A stretch of DNA of 64,000 nt from Mycobacterium sp. IS-1496. Lineage in GTDB: Bacteria; Actinomycetota; Actinomycetes; Mycobacteriales; Mycobacteriaceae. Both the position numbers and the translations under genes were made by a program. The notes below the pieces were generated by a model that worked only from the letters and a program-made list of their open reading frames with translations, searched no databases and was not told the DNA's origin. Where the stretch lies: positions 22,449 through 86,448 of the forward strand of contig NZ_LQIU01000014.1 in NCBI RefSeq assembly GCF_001499995.1, written 5' to 3'. Shown piece after piece: positions 8,473 to 17,107 of this stretch; position 1 is the stretch's first letter; the number at the start of each line of letters is the position of its first letter.

Positions 8473-10653
8473 CTAGCTCGCGACGTCCCGATCGACGGGC
8501 AGTTCCCTCAGCCCGTCGAGCGACGGCGGAAGCGGGCCGCAGTGCGCGATGCCGAGGCGCTGGGTCGCGCGGGTGAGGGCGACGTAGAGGTCCGCGGCGC
8601 CGCGCGGACCGTCGAAGATCCGTTCCGGCTCGACGACGAGGACCGCGTCGAACTCCAAACCCTTGACCTCGGCCGGCGCCACCGTACCGGGCACGTCCGG
8701 CGGTCCGATCACGACGCTGGTGCCTTCGCGTGCGGCTTCGTCCCGCACGAATTCCTCGATGGCGCAGGCAACGTCGTCCTGTGTCACCCGACGGCGCCAC
8801 GGCGGTGACCCGGTGGACCGGACGGACTCGGGCGGTTGCGCGTCGGGCGCGAACTCGGCGAGCACCGCGGCCGCGACCGCCATGATCTCCGCGGGGGTGC
8901 GGTAGTTGACCGACAGCGGCCGGTAGACCCAGCGGCCCGGCACGTACGGTTCGAGCATCTCCGCCCAGGACCGCGCCCCCGCGGGCGAACGGCGTTGGGC
9001 CAGATCCCCCACCACAGTGAACGACTTGCTCGGGCACCGGCGCATCAGCACCCGCCAGTCCATCTCGGACAGTTCCTGTGCCTCGTCGACCACGACATGG
9101 CGGTAGGTCCAATCCCGGTCCGCTGCAGCACGTTCGGACAGCTCGCGGGTGTCCCGTTCGGTGAAGCGGTCCGCCAGTTCCTCACCGTGCAAGAGATCCG
9201 TGGCGAGGAGCAGGTCTTCGTCGTCCATCAGATCCTCGTGGGCGACCATGGATTCGAGGACGCCCTCGGCGTAGTCGGTTTCAACCTCTCGGGCCTTCTC
9301 GGCGGCGATGTCCGCGGCCGTGTCGCGGCCCAGCAGGTCGACCAGTTCGTCGAGCAACGGCACGTCCGACACCGTCCATGCGGCGCCGTCGGCGCGCCAC
9401 AGCTTCTCGTCGGCGCCCGCCGCGCGCAGGCGTTCTGGGGATTCGTAGAGTTCTGACAGCAGTTGCTGCGGGGTCATCACCGGCCACAGCTCATCGAGGG
9501 CGGCGAGGTACTGCTCGCTGTCCGCGAGGTCTTCGAGCACATCGGCGCGCAGTTCCTCCCACGCGCCCTTGTCCGCCCGCGACAGCCAGCCCCTGCCGAT
9601 CCGCGAGACCGCGCGTTCGGTGAGCACGTACTCGACGGTCTCGCGAAAGACCTTGCGTGCGTGGTTGTGTGGTAATCCGCTGCCACGGGCCTCGTCTATC
9701 GCCCACTGCGCGGTGTCGGGGTCGATCTGCACGGTGACGTCGGGCAGGTCGATGACCAGGGGCTCTTCGGGCACCCGTTGCCGGTCGGTGACAGCCGCCG
9801 CGAGCACGTCGAGGATCTTCAGCGACCCCTTGAGCGCGACGGCCTCGGCACCGTCCTCGGCGGTGACGGACAATCCGGGCACGAGATCGCCGGTGGTCAT
9901 GAGCACGACGTTCGTCTCACCCAGCGACGGCAAGACGCGACTGATGTGGTCGAGGAAGGCGGGGTTCGGGCCGATCACCAGCACGCCGTGGCGTTCGATG
10001 CGCGCGCGCTGGGTGTAGAGCAGGTAGGCCACCCGGTGCAGCGCCACCACGGTCTTCCCGGTGCCCGGGCCGCCCTCGATCACCAGCACCCCCGGGTGGT
10101 CGTGCCGGATGATCGCGTCCTGCTCGGCCTGGATCGTCGCGACGATGTCGCGCATCCCCTCACCGCGCGGCGCGTTCACCGCGGCGAGCAACGCCGACTC
10201 GCCGCCGCGTTCGTCGCCGCGGGGCCGGCCGAAGACCTCGTCGGTGAAGTCGAGCACCCGCCGCCCGCGCGTGTGGAATTGGCGTCGTCTGCGCATCCCC
10301 TCGGGGTGCGCGGCGGTGGCGACGTAGAACGCCCGCGCCAACGGCGCCCGCCAGTCGAGCAGCAGCGGTTCGAAATCGTCGTCGCGGTCGAAGAGGCCGA
10401 TCCGGCCGATGTAGAGACGCTCACCGGAGTCGGCGTCCAGCCGGCCGAAGCACAGCCCGTCGTCCGCGACGTCGAGGCGCTGGATCTCCTTGGCCAGTGC
10501 CCGCACCTCGGCGTCACGTTCCACGAGCGCACCGTCGCCGCGCAGCGCCGCGGCGTACTTCTCCTTGGCCCGCGCGCGTTCGCCATCGAGGCGGGTGTAC
10601 AACCCCGTCACATACGTGCGCTCGGATCGCAGCTCGTCCTCGTACTCCCGCAT
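8473..10653 (-). CDS. helR: HelD/HelR-type RNA polymerase recycling motor ATPase
   Basis: A 726-residue superfamily 1 helicase-like ATPase. Visible marks are an N-terminal coiled region with DVADDGLCFGRLD and YIGRIGLFD, Walker A GGPGTGKT (Lys200), HVVVDEAQELS (Walker B), VGDLAQRRSPAGA and a C-terminal ALTRATQRL motif. This arrangement matches actinobacterial HelD/HelR, which removes RNA polymerase stalled on DNA; HelR in M. abscessus and Streptomyces displaces rifamycin-bound polymerase and gives tolerance. The promoter carries a rifamycin-associated-element-like palindrome, which supports HelR over plain HelD. The ATG at 10653 opens the conserved MREYEDELRSERTY start. Confidence 0.85.
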   Translation of the reverse strand: MREYEDELRSERTYVTGLYTRLDGERARAKEKYAAALRGDGALVERDAEVRALAKEIQRLDVADDGLCFGRLDADSGERLYIGRIGLFDRDDDFEPLLLDWRAPLARAFYVATAAHPEGMRRRRQFHTRGRRVLDFTDEVFGRPRGDERGGESALLAAVNAPRGEGMRDIVATIQAEQDAIIRHDHPGVLVIEGGPGTGKTVVALHRVAYLLYTQRARIERHGVLVIGPNPAFLDHISRVLPSLGETNVVLMTTGDLVPGLSVTAEDGAEAVALKGSLKILDVLAAAVTDRQRVPEEPLVIDLPDVTVQIDPDTAQWAIDEARGSGLPHNHARKVFRETVEYVLTERAVSRIGRGWLSRADKGAWEELRADVLEDLADSEQYLAALDELWPVMTPQQLLSELYESPERLRAAGADEKLWRADGAAWTVSDVPLLDELVDLLGRDTAADIAAEKAREVETDYAEGVLESMVAHEDLMDDEDLLLATDLLHGEELADRFTERDTRELSERAAADRDWTYRHVVVDEAQELSEMDWRVLMRRCPSKSFTVVGDLAQRRSPAGARSWAEMLEPYVPGRWVYRPLSVNYRTPAEIMAVAAAVLAEFAPDAQPPESVRSTGSPPWRRRVTQDDVACAIEEFVRDEAAREGTSVVIGPPDVPGTVAPAEVKGLEFDAVLVVEPERIFDGPRGAADLYVALTRATQRLGIAHCGPLPPSLDGLRELPVDRDVAS

Positions 10654-10706
10654 GATCGCCTCACCACCCCTCGAATCCGGCCGAAGCCAGCCATTTTGGG
10701 GGATGA

Positions 10707-10728
10707 CCCCGCCCTTGCCGCAAGCCCC
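10707..10728 (-). promoter_or_regulatory. Rifamycin-associated element (RAE)-like palindrome upstream of helR
   Basis: The core CTTGC-G-GCAAG (10714-10724; centre C on the plus strand) is flanked by G-rich sequence, reading GGGGCTTGCGGCAAGGGC on the minus strand, about 60 bases before the helR start. This closely resembles the RAE as remembered from rifamycin-inducible resistance genes of actinomycetes, including helR. The palindrome is seen; the induction is inference. Confidence 0.7.
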
Positions 10729-10773
10729 CACCCGACCGATAGACTGGCCGCGGCTCACGGTGAACGCGGTCGG

Positions 10774-11160
10774 CTACTTCTGTTGAGCGATCTGGATCAG
10801 GTTCCCGCAGGTGTCGTCGAACACCGCGGTGGTCACCGGCCCCATGTCCACGGGTTCCTGGGTGAAGTGCACCCCGAGTCCGCTGAGCCGGTCGAATTCC
10901 GCCGCGACGTCGTCGACGGCGAACGACGTGAACGGGATCCCGTCGGCGACCAGGGCCTCCTTGAACGGTTTGACGGCGGGGTGGCCGTCCGGTTCGAGGA
11001 CCAGTTCGGTGCCGTCCGGATTCTCCGGGGACACCACGGTGATCCACCGCGCCGGACCCATCGGGATGTCGTGCTTCGGGGCGAAGCCGAGCACCTCGGT
11101 GTAGAAGCGCAGCGCCTTGTCCTGATCGTCGACGAGCACGCTCGTCAGATGAATCTTCAC
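10774..11160 (-). CDS. VOC (glyoxalase-fold) family protein
   Basis: A 128-residue vicinal-oxygen-chelate protein with the paired beta-alpha-beta-beta-beta fold pattern (KALRFYTEVLGF early, FDDTCGNLIQI at the end). Substrate unknown; such proteins include lyases, dioxygenases and resistance proteins. The start is GTG 11160, which overlaps the stop of the ArsR regulator upstream (GTGA) and has an AGGGAGG site seven bases before it. It is therefore the second gene of an ArsR-VOC operon. Confidence 0.85.
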   Translation of the reverse strand: MKIHLTSVLVDDQDKALRFYTEVLGFAPKHDIPMGPARWITVVSPENPDGTELVLEPDGHPAVKPFKEALVADGIPFTSFAVDDVAAEFDRLSGLGVHFTQEPVDMGPVTTAVFDDTCGNLIQIAQQK

Positions 11161-11462
11161 GGTGGTGCCTCCCTGTCCTTCCGGGTCTTGTCGAGCCACC
11201 GCTCGACGATCGGTTCGAGCGGTGTGGTGTCGAGGTAGTGGAACTTGTACCGGCCGTCGCGCCTGGTCTGGACCAGGCCCGCATCCTCGAGGACGTCGAG
11301 ATGCTGCGAGATCGCCTGCCGCGACGAGCCGAGCCCGTGCTTGGTGGTCAGGCGCGCGCAGATCTCGAACAGCGTCTGCCCGTTCCGGTCGGCCAGTTCG
11401 TCGAGGATCGTCCGGCGCGTGGGATCGGCCAGCGCCTTGAAGACGTCACCCACACCGGCCAC
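11157..11462 (-). CDS. ArsR-family transcriptional regulator
   Basis: A 101-residue winged-helix repressor: VFKALADPTRRTILDEL, then SRQAISQHLDVLEDAGLVQTRR as recognition helix and wing. It lacks the Cys metal sites of metal-sensing ArsR proteins and belongs to the subgroup usually paired with VOC or SRPBCC enzymes. Several starts are possible (TTG 11471, GTG 11462, GTG 11453); none has a strong ribosome-binding site, so a leaderless transcript is likely. It is coupled by overlap to the VOC gene. Confidence 0.8.
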   Translation of the reverse strand: MAGVGDVFKALADPTRRTILDELADRNGQTLFEICARLTTKHGLGSSRQAISQHLDVLEDAGLVQTRRDGRYKFHYLDTTPLEPIVERWLDKTRKDREAPP

Positions 11463-11467
11463 GATAG

Positions 11468-11483
11468 GCAAGCATTCACTTGC
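11468..11483. promoter_or_regulatory. Inverted repeat, likely ArsR operator
   Basis: GCAAG-cattca-CTTGC, a 16-bp inverted repeat at the 5' end of the ArsR gene and 29 bases before the divergent threonine aldolase. Placement suggests autorepression and perhaps control of both directions. Confidence 0.5.
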
Positions 11484-11511
11484 ATGTCAACGGCGGTGGA
11501 AGGATTGCCCG

Positions 11512-12588
11512 GTGACGCTCTCCTCGCTCCACGACCCGGACTGGCGCGGCTTCGCCAGCGACAACTACGCCGGCGTGCACTCAGAGGTTCTCGCCGCGCT
11601 GGCCGCCGCGAACGGTGGCCACCAGGTGGCCTACGGGGAGGACCGGTACACCGCACGGCTCCGCGAGGTCGTCCGCGAGCACTTCGGCCTGCGGGCCGAG
11701 GTCTTCCCGGTGTTCAACGGCACCGGCGCCAACGTCGTCTCGCTCACCAGCGTGCTGCCGCGCTGGGGCGCCGTGGTCGCGGCGTCGACCGCGCACATCC
11801 ACACCGACGAGGCCGGCGCCCCCGAGCGGATGACCGGCATCAAACTGCTCACCGTCGACGCGCCGGACGGGAAGCTGACCGGCGACCTCATCGAGCGCGA
11901 GGCGTGGGGGTGGGGCAACGAACACCGGGCCCAGCCACTTGCGGTGAGCATCACCCAGGCCACCGAACTGGGCACGCTGTACAGCCCGGCCGAGGTGCGG
12001 GCGGTCGCCGACCTCGCCCACAGCCGGGGGATGGCCGTCCACATGGACGGGTCCCGGCTCTGGAACGCCGCCGCCGCCCTCGACGTGCCGTTCCGCGAGT
12101 TCACCACCGACGCGGGGGTGGACGTCCTCAGCCTCGGCGGCACCAAGAACGGGCTGCTCGGTGTGGAGGCCGTGGTGGTCCTCGACCCGGACCGCGCGAC
12201 GGGTCTGAGCTATCTGCGCAAGCTGACGATGCAGCTGGCCAGCAAGATGCGATTCGCCTCCGCGCAACTGCTGGCGCTGTTCGACGACGACCTCGGGCTG
12301 CGCAGTGCGGCGCACGCGAACGCCATGGCCGCGCGGCTGCGCACCGCGCTCGACAACGGCGTCGACGACGGGACGCTGCCCGGTCTGGCCTTCACCCAGG
12401 ACACCGCGGCGAACGCGATCTTCGCGACGCTGCCCACCGCGGCGGCCGACCGCATCCGCGCGCGGGTGCGCTTCTACGACTGGAACCGGTCGCGCGGCGA
12501 GGTCCGCTGGATGACCGCGTGGGACACCACCGAGGCCGACGTCGACGGCTTCGTGGCGGTGGTCCGGGAGGAGTTGGCGCGGGACTGA
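11512..12588 (+). CDS. Low-specificity threonine aldolase / beta-eliminating lyase family
   Basis: A 358-residue PLP enzyme. Visible marks are FASDNYAGVHSEVLAAL at the N-terminus (FxSDN start typical of threonine aldolases), NGTGANVVSL, HMDGSRLWNAA and the Schiff-base region SLGGTKNGLLG with its Lys. It should cleave L-threonine or L-allo-threonine to glycine and acetaldehyde, in the cytosol. The GTG at 11512 has GAAGGA nine bases upstream. It is divergent from the ArsR operon and 26 bases before the Nudix gene. Confidence 0.87.
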   Translation: MTLSSLHDPDWRGFASDNYAGVHSEVLAALAAANGGHQVAYGEDRYTARLREVVREHFGLRAEVFPVFNGTGANVVSLTSVLPRWGAVVAASTAHIHTDEAGAPERMTGIKLLTVDAPDGKLTGDLIEREAWGWGNEHRAQPLAVSITQATELGTLYSPAEVRAVADLAHSRGMAVHMDGSRLWNAAAALDVPFREFTTDAGVDVLSLGGTKNGLLGVEAVVVLDPDRATGLSYLRKLTMQLASKMRFASAQLLALFDDDLGLRSAAHANAMAARLRTALDNGVDDGTLPGLAFTQDTAANAIFATLPTAAADRIRARVRFYDWNRSRGEVRWMTAWDTTEADVDGFVAVVREELARD

Positions 12589-12614
12589 CCAGCCCGCCCT
12601 CGTACGGTGGACCG

Positions 12615-13331
12615 GTGACCATCTCCTACGATGAGCCGCTGCGCGAGCGCATCTCGACCCACCTGGCGGGCCACGAGCGACGCACCGTGACCGACCCGAC
12701 CAAACGGCACGCGGCGGTGGCGGTGGTGCTCGTCGACTCCGAGACCGGGGAGGACCGGGTGGATCCGGCGCCGGTCGACGACTGGATAGACGGCCGACCG
12801 ATGGAGGCCGGTCTCGACGGCCGGATGGTCGACGTCTCCGGCGGTGCGGCGTTCCTGCTGTGCCGCAGGGCATCTCGGCTGTCCTCGCATGCGGCCCAGT
12901 GGGCGCTTCCCGGCGGCCGGCTCGACCCCGGGGAGAGCGCCGTCGAGGCCGCACTGCGCGAACTGGACGAGGAACTGGGCGTCGCGCTGCCGGATTCGTC
13001 GGTGCTCGGGCTGCTCGACGACTATCCGACGCGCTCCGGGTACGTCATCACCCCGGTGGTCGTGTGGGGCGGGGGCCGGCTCGATCTGCGGCCCGCCCCC
13101 GACGAGGTGGTGGCGGCTTACCGGGTGGGGCTGCACCAGTTGCAGCGCGACGATTCGCCCCGGTTCGTCACGATCCCGGAGAGCCCGCGGCCGGTGGTGC
13201 AGATCCCGCTGGGCAACGACCTCATCCACGCCCCGACCGGTGCGGTGCTGCTGCAACTGCGCTGGCTCGCGCTCGAAGGCCGCCCCGACCGCGTGGACGA
13301 CCTGGAGCAGCCGGTCTTCGCCTGGAAATAG
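12615..13331 (+). CDS. Nudix hydrolase
   Basis: A 238-residue protein with a full Nudix box (GX5EX7REUXEEXGU): GGRLDPGESAVEAALRELDE followed by ELGV, near residues 102-125. An N-terminal extension (about 60 residues) and the overall length resemble CoA-pyrophosphatase-like Nudix proteins, but the substrate is not certain. GTG start at 12615. It ends three bases before the convergent helicase stop. Confidence 0.88.
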   Translation: MTISYDEPLRERISTHLAGHERRTVTDPTKRHAAVAVVLVDSETGEDRVDPAPVDDWIDGRPMEAGLDGRMVDVSGGAAFLLCRRASRLSSHAAQWALPGGRLDPGESAVEAALRELDEELGVALPDSSVLGLLDDYPTRSGYVITPVVVWGGGRLDLRPAPDEVVAAYRVGLHQLQRDDSPRFVTIPESPRPVVQIPLGNDLIHAPTGAVLLQLRWLALEGRPDRVDDLEQPVFAWK

Positions 13332-13334
13332 ACG

Positions 13335-15890
13335 TCAGTCCAGGCGGCCGGCGTCGAGGAGTCGCAGGACCGCCGCGCCCTCCTCGTCGGAGGCGTCGAG
13401 ATCCACCTCCACCTCGAAACCCCAGTCGTGGTCGCCTGCCGGGTCGTCGAGGATCTGCCGCACCCGCCACACCCCGAGCCGCCGGTCGACGATCAGCAGC
13501 GCCGGACCGCGGGCGTCCGCGCCGGTGCCCACGTCGTCGTGTTCGTCGAAGTACGCGTCACCGACCTCTGCCCACTGCTGCGCCGTCCACCCGGAGCCGC
13601 CGTCCAACTCGCCGAGATCGGCCCAGCGACGCCGGGCGAACAGCTCGACCCGCCGGAACAGCGCGTTGCGGACCATCGCGGTGAACGCGCGCTCGTTACC
13701 GGTCAGCGGCCGCGGACGGGTGGGCACCGAGACGGGCGCGTCCAACGGCTGGTCCGGGCTGGTGAGCTGTTCCCACTCGTCAAGCAGGCTCGAATCCACC
13801 TGTCGCACAAGCTCGCCCAGCCACTCGACGATATCGGTGACCTCGTCGGTGCGGGCCGCGGCGGGCACACCGGAGCGCAGCGCCTTGTACGCGTCGGACA
13901 GGTAGCGCAGCACCGCGCCCTCCGAGCGGGTGAGCCCGTAGACGCTGACGTACTCGCGGAAGGTGAATGCCCGCTCCCACATCTCGCGCACCACGGACTT
14001 GGGGGACAGCGTGCCGTCGGCGGCCCACGGATTGCTCTGCAGGTACACCTCGTAGGTGTGCTCGAGCAGCTCTTCGAGCGGTTTGGGATAGGTGACGTCG
14101 TCGAGCAGTTCGATGCGCTCGTCGTACTCGATACCCTCGGCCTTCATCGCGGCGACCGCTTCGCCTCTGGCCTTCTTCAGTTGCGCCGCCAGGATCTGGC
14201 GCGGATCCTCCAGTGTCGCCTCGATCACCGAGACCACGTCCAGTGCATAGGTTTGCGCCTCGGTGTCGAGAACCTCGATGGCGGCCAGCGCGAACGTCGA
14301 GAGCGGCTGGTACAGCGCGAAGTCATGGGGCAGGTCGACCGTCAACCGGTAGCGCCGGCCCTCGGGGGTGTCGACGCGCTCGATGACCCCGGCCTGCAGC
14401 AGCGAGCGGGCGATGCCGACCGCCTCGCGGATGAGCTGCAGCTGCCGTTTGCGCGGTTCGTGGTTGTCGGTGAGCAGCCGGCGCATCGCCTCGAACGGGT
14501 CGCCCGGCCTGGCGACCACGTCGAGGATCATCGCCGTCGACACCCGCATGTTGCTCTGCAGCGCCTCCGGGGCGGCGTCGACCAGACGGGTCATGGTCGA
14601 CTCGCTCCACGGCACCATACCCTCGGGGACCTTGCGGCGCACCAGCTTTCGACGCTTCTTGGGATCGTCGGCGACCTTCGCGAACTGTTTGAGGTTCTCG
14701 ACCTCGTGGTCGGGGGCCTGCACGACGACGGTGCCCGCGGTGTCGTAGCCGGCGCGTCCGGCCCGCCCGGCGATCTGGTGGAACTCACGGGCGTTGAGCA
14801 GGCGGGTGCGGGTGCCGTCGTACTTCGACAGGGCCGAGAACACCACGGTGCGGATCGGCACGTTGATGCCGACGCCGAGGGTGTCGGTGCCACAGATGAC
14901 CTTCAGCAGACCGGCCTGGGCGAGTTGTTCGACGAGGCGCCGGTACTTGGGCAGCATCCCGGCGTGGTGGACGCCGATGCCGTGGCGCACCAGACGCGAC
15001 AGCGTGGCGCCGAAGGCCGTGGAGAAGCGGAACGCCCCGATGAGTTCGGCGATCGCGGCCTTCTCCGCCTTCGTGCACACGTTGATGCTCATCAGTGCCT
15101 GCGCCCGCTCCAGCGCGGACGCCTGGGTGAAGTGGACGACGTAGATCGGCGCCTGTTTCGTGTCGAGCAGGTCGGAGATCGTCTCGTGCATCGGCGTGGT
15201 CGCGTACGAGTAGAACAGCGGAACCGGACGTTCGGCATGGGCGACCAGCGCGGTCGGCCTGCCGGTGCGGCGGGTGAGGTCCTCGCGCAGGAACGTGACG
15301 TCGCCGAGGGTGGCCGACATCAACAGGAACTGGGCGCGCGGCAGTTCGAGCAGCGGCACCTGCCAGGCCCAGCCGCGGTCGGGGTCGCCGTAGAAGTGGA
15401 ACTCGTCCATGACCACGAGTCCGGCGTCGCTGCCGGACCCCTCGCGCAGCGCGATGTTGGCCAGCACTTCGGCGGTGCACGCGATGATCGGCGCCGCCGC
15501 GTTGACCGCTGCGTCGCCGGTGAGCATGCCGACGTTCTCCGCGCCGAACACCCCGCACAGCGCGAAGAACTTCTCGCTGACCAGCGCCTTGATCGGCGCG
15601 GTGTAGTAGCTGCGCCGGCTCCCGCCCTGTTTGCTCCTCGCGTCCGCGCCGGCCAGCGCGAAGTACTGCGCGCCCGTGGCGACCAGCGACTTCCCGGAGC
15701 CGGTGGGGGTGGCGAGGATGACGTTCGCGCCGCTGACCAGTTCGATCAGCGCCTCCTCCTGCGCCGGGTACAACGGCGTGCCGTTGGCCTCGGCCCACGC
15801 GGAGAACGCGGCGAAGAGTTCGTCGGCGTCGGTGCCCTTGGCGCGCAGGGGCGCGAGGTCACTCGGATCGTCGAGCAGTGGGACGGTCAT
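13335..15890 (-). CDS. Ski2-like DEAD/DEAH-box RNA helicase with DUF3516
   Basis: An 851-residue superfamily 2 helicase. Motif I is ATPTGSGKS, the DEAD-box variant is MDEFHFYGD, motif III is LMSATLGD, and the second RecA domain has the QIAGRAGRAGYDT motif VI. The long C-terminal half matches the actinobacterial DUF3516 helicases related to Ski2/Mtr4 and HelY, thought to act on RNA. The start is ATG 15890. Partner proteins are not in the neighbourhood. Whether its role is RNA decay or ribosome-related is not shown here. Confidence 0.85.
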   Translation of the reverse strand: MTVPLLDDPSDLAPLRAKGTDADELFAAFSAWAEANGTPLYPAQEEALIELVSGANVILATPTGSGKSLVATGAQYFALAGADARSKQGGSRRSYYTAPIKALVSEKFFALCGVFGAENVGMLTGDAAVNAAAPIIACTAEVLANIALREGSGSDAGLVVMDEFHFYGDPDRGWAWQVPLLELPRAQFLLMSATLGDVTFLREDLTRRTGRPTALVAHAERPVPLFYSYATTPMHETISDLLDTKQAPIYVVHFTQASALERAQALMSINVCTKAEKAAIAELIGAFRFSTAFGATLSRLVRHGIGVHHAGMLPKYRRLVEQLAQAGLLKVICGTDTLGVGINVPIRTVVFSALSKYDGTRTRLLNAREFHQIAGRAGRAGYDTAGTVVVQAPDHEVENLKQFAKVADDPKKRRKLVRRKVPEGMVPWSESTMTRLVDAAPEALQSNMRVSTAMILDVVARPGDPFEAMRRLLTDNHEPRKRQLQLIREAVGIARSLLQAGVIERVDTPEGRRYRLTVDLPHDFALYQPLSTFALAAIEVLDTEAQTYALDVVSVIEATLEDPRQILAAQLKKARGEAVAAMKAEGIEYDERIELLDDVTYPKPLEELLEHTYEVYLQSNPWAADGTLSPKSVVREMWERAFTFREYVSVYGLTRSEGAVLRYLSDAYKALRSGVPAAARTDEVTDIVEWLGELVRQVDSSLLDEWEQLTSPDQPLDAPVSVPTRPRPLTGNERAFTAMVRNALFRRVELFARRRWADLGELDGGSGWTAQQWAEVGDAYFDEHDDVGTGADARGPALLIVDRRLGVWRVRQILDDPAGDHDWGFEVEVDLDASDEEGAAVLRLLDAGRLD

Positions 15891-15933
15891 CGGGCGGTGG
15901 GTTGGGTGGTCAGCACAGTGTCTCCAGCCTGCC

Positions 15934-16710
15934 TTACCCGCGTCGGCCGCCGCTCCACGGTCGCTCGTTCTGCTCGCGGCGTGCGCGTTCGGCGGCGCGG
16001 TCCGCGGCCCAGAACTCCTCGAAGGTCCGGCCAGGGTGCACGTTGGGAAGGCGGTTCATCAGGCGGCTGAACCATGTCGGCGCCGCCTCGGGCTCCCATT
16101 GGGGCAGCGCCGTGCTGATCGCGAACAGCGTCTTGAGGACGATGAAGACCCCGAAGAACGTCGACGGCGCCCCGGTCACGGCCACGCCCACCATGCCGAA
16201 GATGAGCGTGAGGTGGACGACGATGACGCGCCCGACACCCTGGTTCGCGGTCTGCTCGAGCTGGTGGAACGGCAGCCGGCGCAGCCCGGGCAGGTCGACG
16301 AGGAAGTCGACGGCGAGCAGGATGACCACGCCCGCGCAGCCGACTCCGACGCTGCGCCAGTCGATCTCGGCGAAGCCGCTCTTGCCGTTGCGGTCGAGCA
16401 GAAACAGGATGACGCCCAGGAACACACCGTGCGCGGCGCAGAAGGCGAAACCGGTGACGACGAAGCCGCTGAGGAACGAGCCGCGGGCGGTGCGCCGGTC
16501 GGCGCTGGGCGCCGTGTACCGGAAATGTCCGCGCCGGGGACTCCACGTCTGGTGCGCGAGGATTCGCAGCGAGACGAACACGCACGTCGCCACGTTCTCG
16601 ACCCAGTACACGGCGAGCGTGGTACCGCCCGACCAGTCCGCGGCGAACCACCCGGCCGCGGGCACGGCGACGAGGCCCAGCAGCGTCAGCAGATGGACGA
16701 ATCGGATCAC
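15934..16710 (-). CDS. DUF6498-like multi-pass membrane protein
   Basis: A 258-residue protein with about six hydrophobic segments (LLTLLGLVAVPAAGWFAAD, FVVTGFAFCAAHGVFLGVILF, VILLAVDFLVDLP, HLTLIFGMVGVAVTG and others) and a soluble basic C-terminus. Spacing and motifs resemble DUF6498 proteins, which have no known function. It starts (GTG 16710) 28 bases after the accessory gene of the thiocyanate hydrolase-like operon, on the same strand. By position it could be a transporter or membrane factor for that enzyme, where other nitrile hydratase operons carry a cobalt importer; that is inference. Confidence 0.65.
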   Translation of the reverse strand: MIRFVHLLTLLGLVAVPAAGWFAADWSGGTTLAVYWVENVATCVFVSLRILAHQTWSPRRGHFRYTAPSADRRTARGSFLSGFVVTGFAFCAAHGVFLGVILFLLDRNGKSGFAEIDWRSVGVGCAGVVILLAVDFLVDLPGLRRLPFHQLEQTANQGVGRVIVVHLTLIFGMVGVAVTGAPSTFFGVFIVLKTLFAISTALPQWEPEAAPTWFSRLMNRLPNVHPGRTFEEFWAADRAAERARREQNERPWSGGRRG

Positions 16711-16738
16711 GTCGCGAATGGGCCCGCCGTGGGCGACG

Positions 16739-17098
16739 TCAGGAGGCTTCGAGGCGGGCGCGGATCCCGGCCAGACGCTGCCGCAGTTCGGACTCGTCGA
16801 TGACGCCGCGGATGAGCAGCGAGTGCGCCAGTGACACCAGCTGGTTCTCGGGGTAGGGCAGATCGGCGTAGACGGTCGCGGACAGGTGATCCTCCTCGTC
16901 CCGGCGCTCCGCGAACGTGGGGATGTTCGCATCGCCGCAGGCGCCGTGATCGAGCGCGTCACAGAGCCCGTCGAGGCTGGTCTTCCACGGCGGCACCGGG
17001 TTCTCGACGCCGTACTTGGCTGCCATGCGCGGCCACACCTGACCGCGTTCGACGATGCGGGCGAGTGTTTCGATCGGGGTGTGCTCGGATGCACTCAT
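16739..17098 (-). CDS. Nitrile hydratase/thiocyanate hydrolase accessory (activator) protein
   Basis: A 119-residue protein resembling the N-terminal domain of nitrile hydratase beta subunits and the small activators (P14K/P15K type) that deliver cobalt and help oxidise the active-site cysteines. Recognisable parts are VPPWKTSLDGLCDALD and the C-terminal LVSLAHSLLIRGVIDESELRQR. The ATG at 17098 has GAGG eight bases upstream and lies nine bases after the alpha-like subunit gene. Function is assigned by position and resemblance. Confidence 0.65.
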   Translation of the reverse strand: MSASEHTPIETLARIVERGQVWPRMAAKYGVENPVPPWKTSLDGLCDALDHGACGDANIPTFAERRDEEDHLSATVYADLPYPENQLVSLAHSLLIRGVIDESELRQRLAGIRARLEAS

Positions 17099-17107
17099 CG
17101 GGTGGCC

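Noticed and set aside
11238..12614. Plus-strand open frame leading into the Nudix gene as an N-terminal extension
   Set aside because: It overlaps the threonine aldolase in another frame, is Arg-rich and shows no domain; GTG 12615 is the natural Nudix start.
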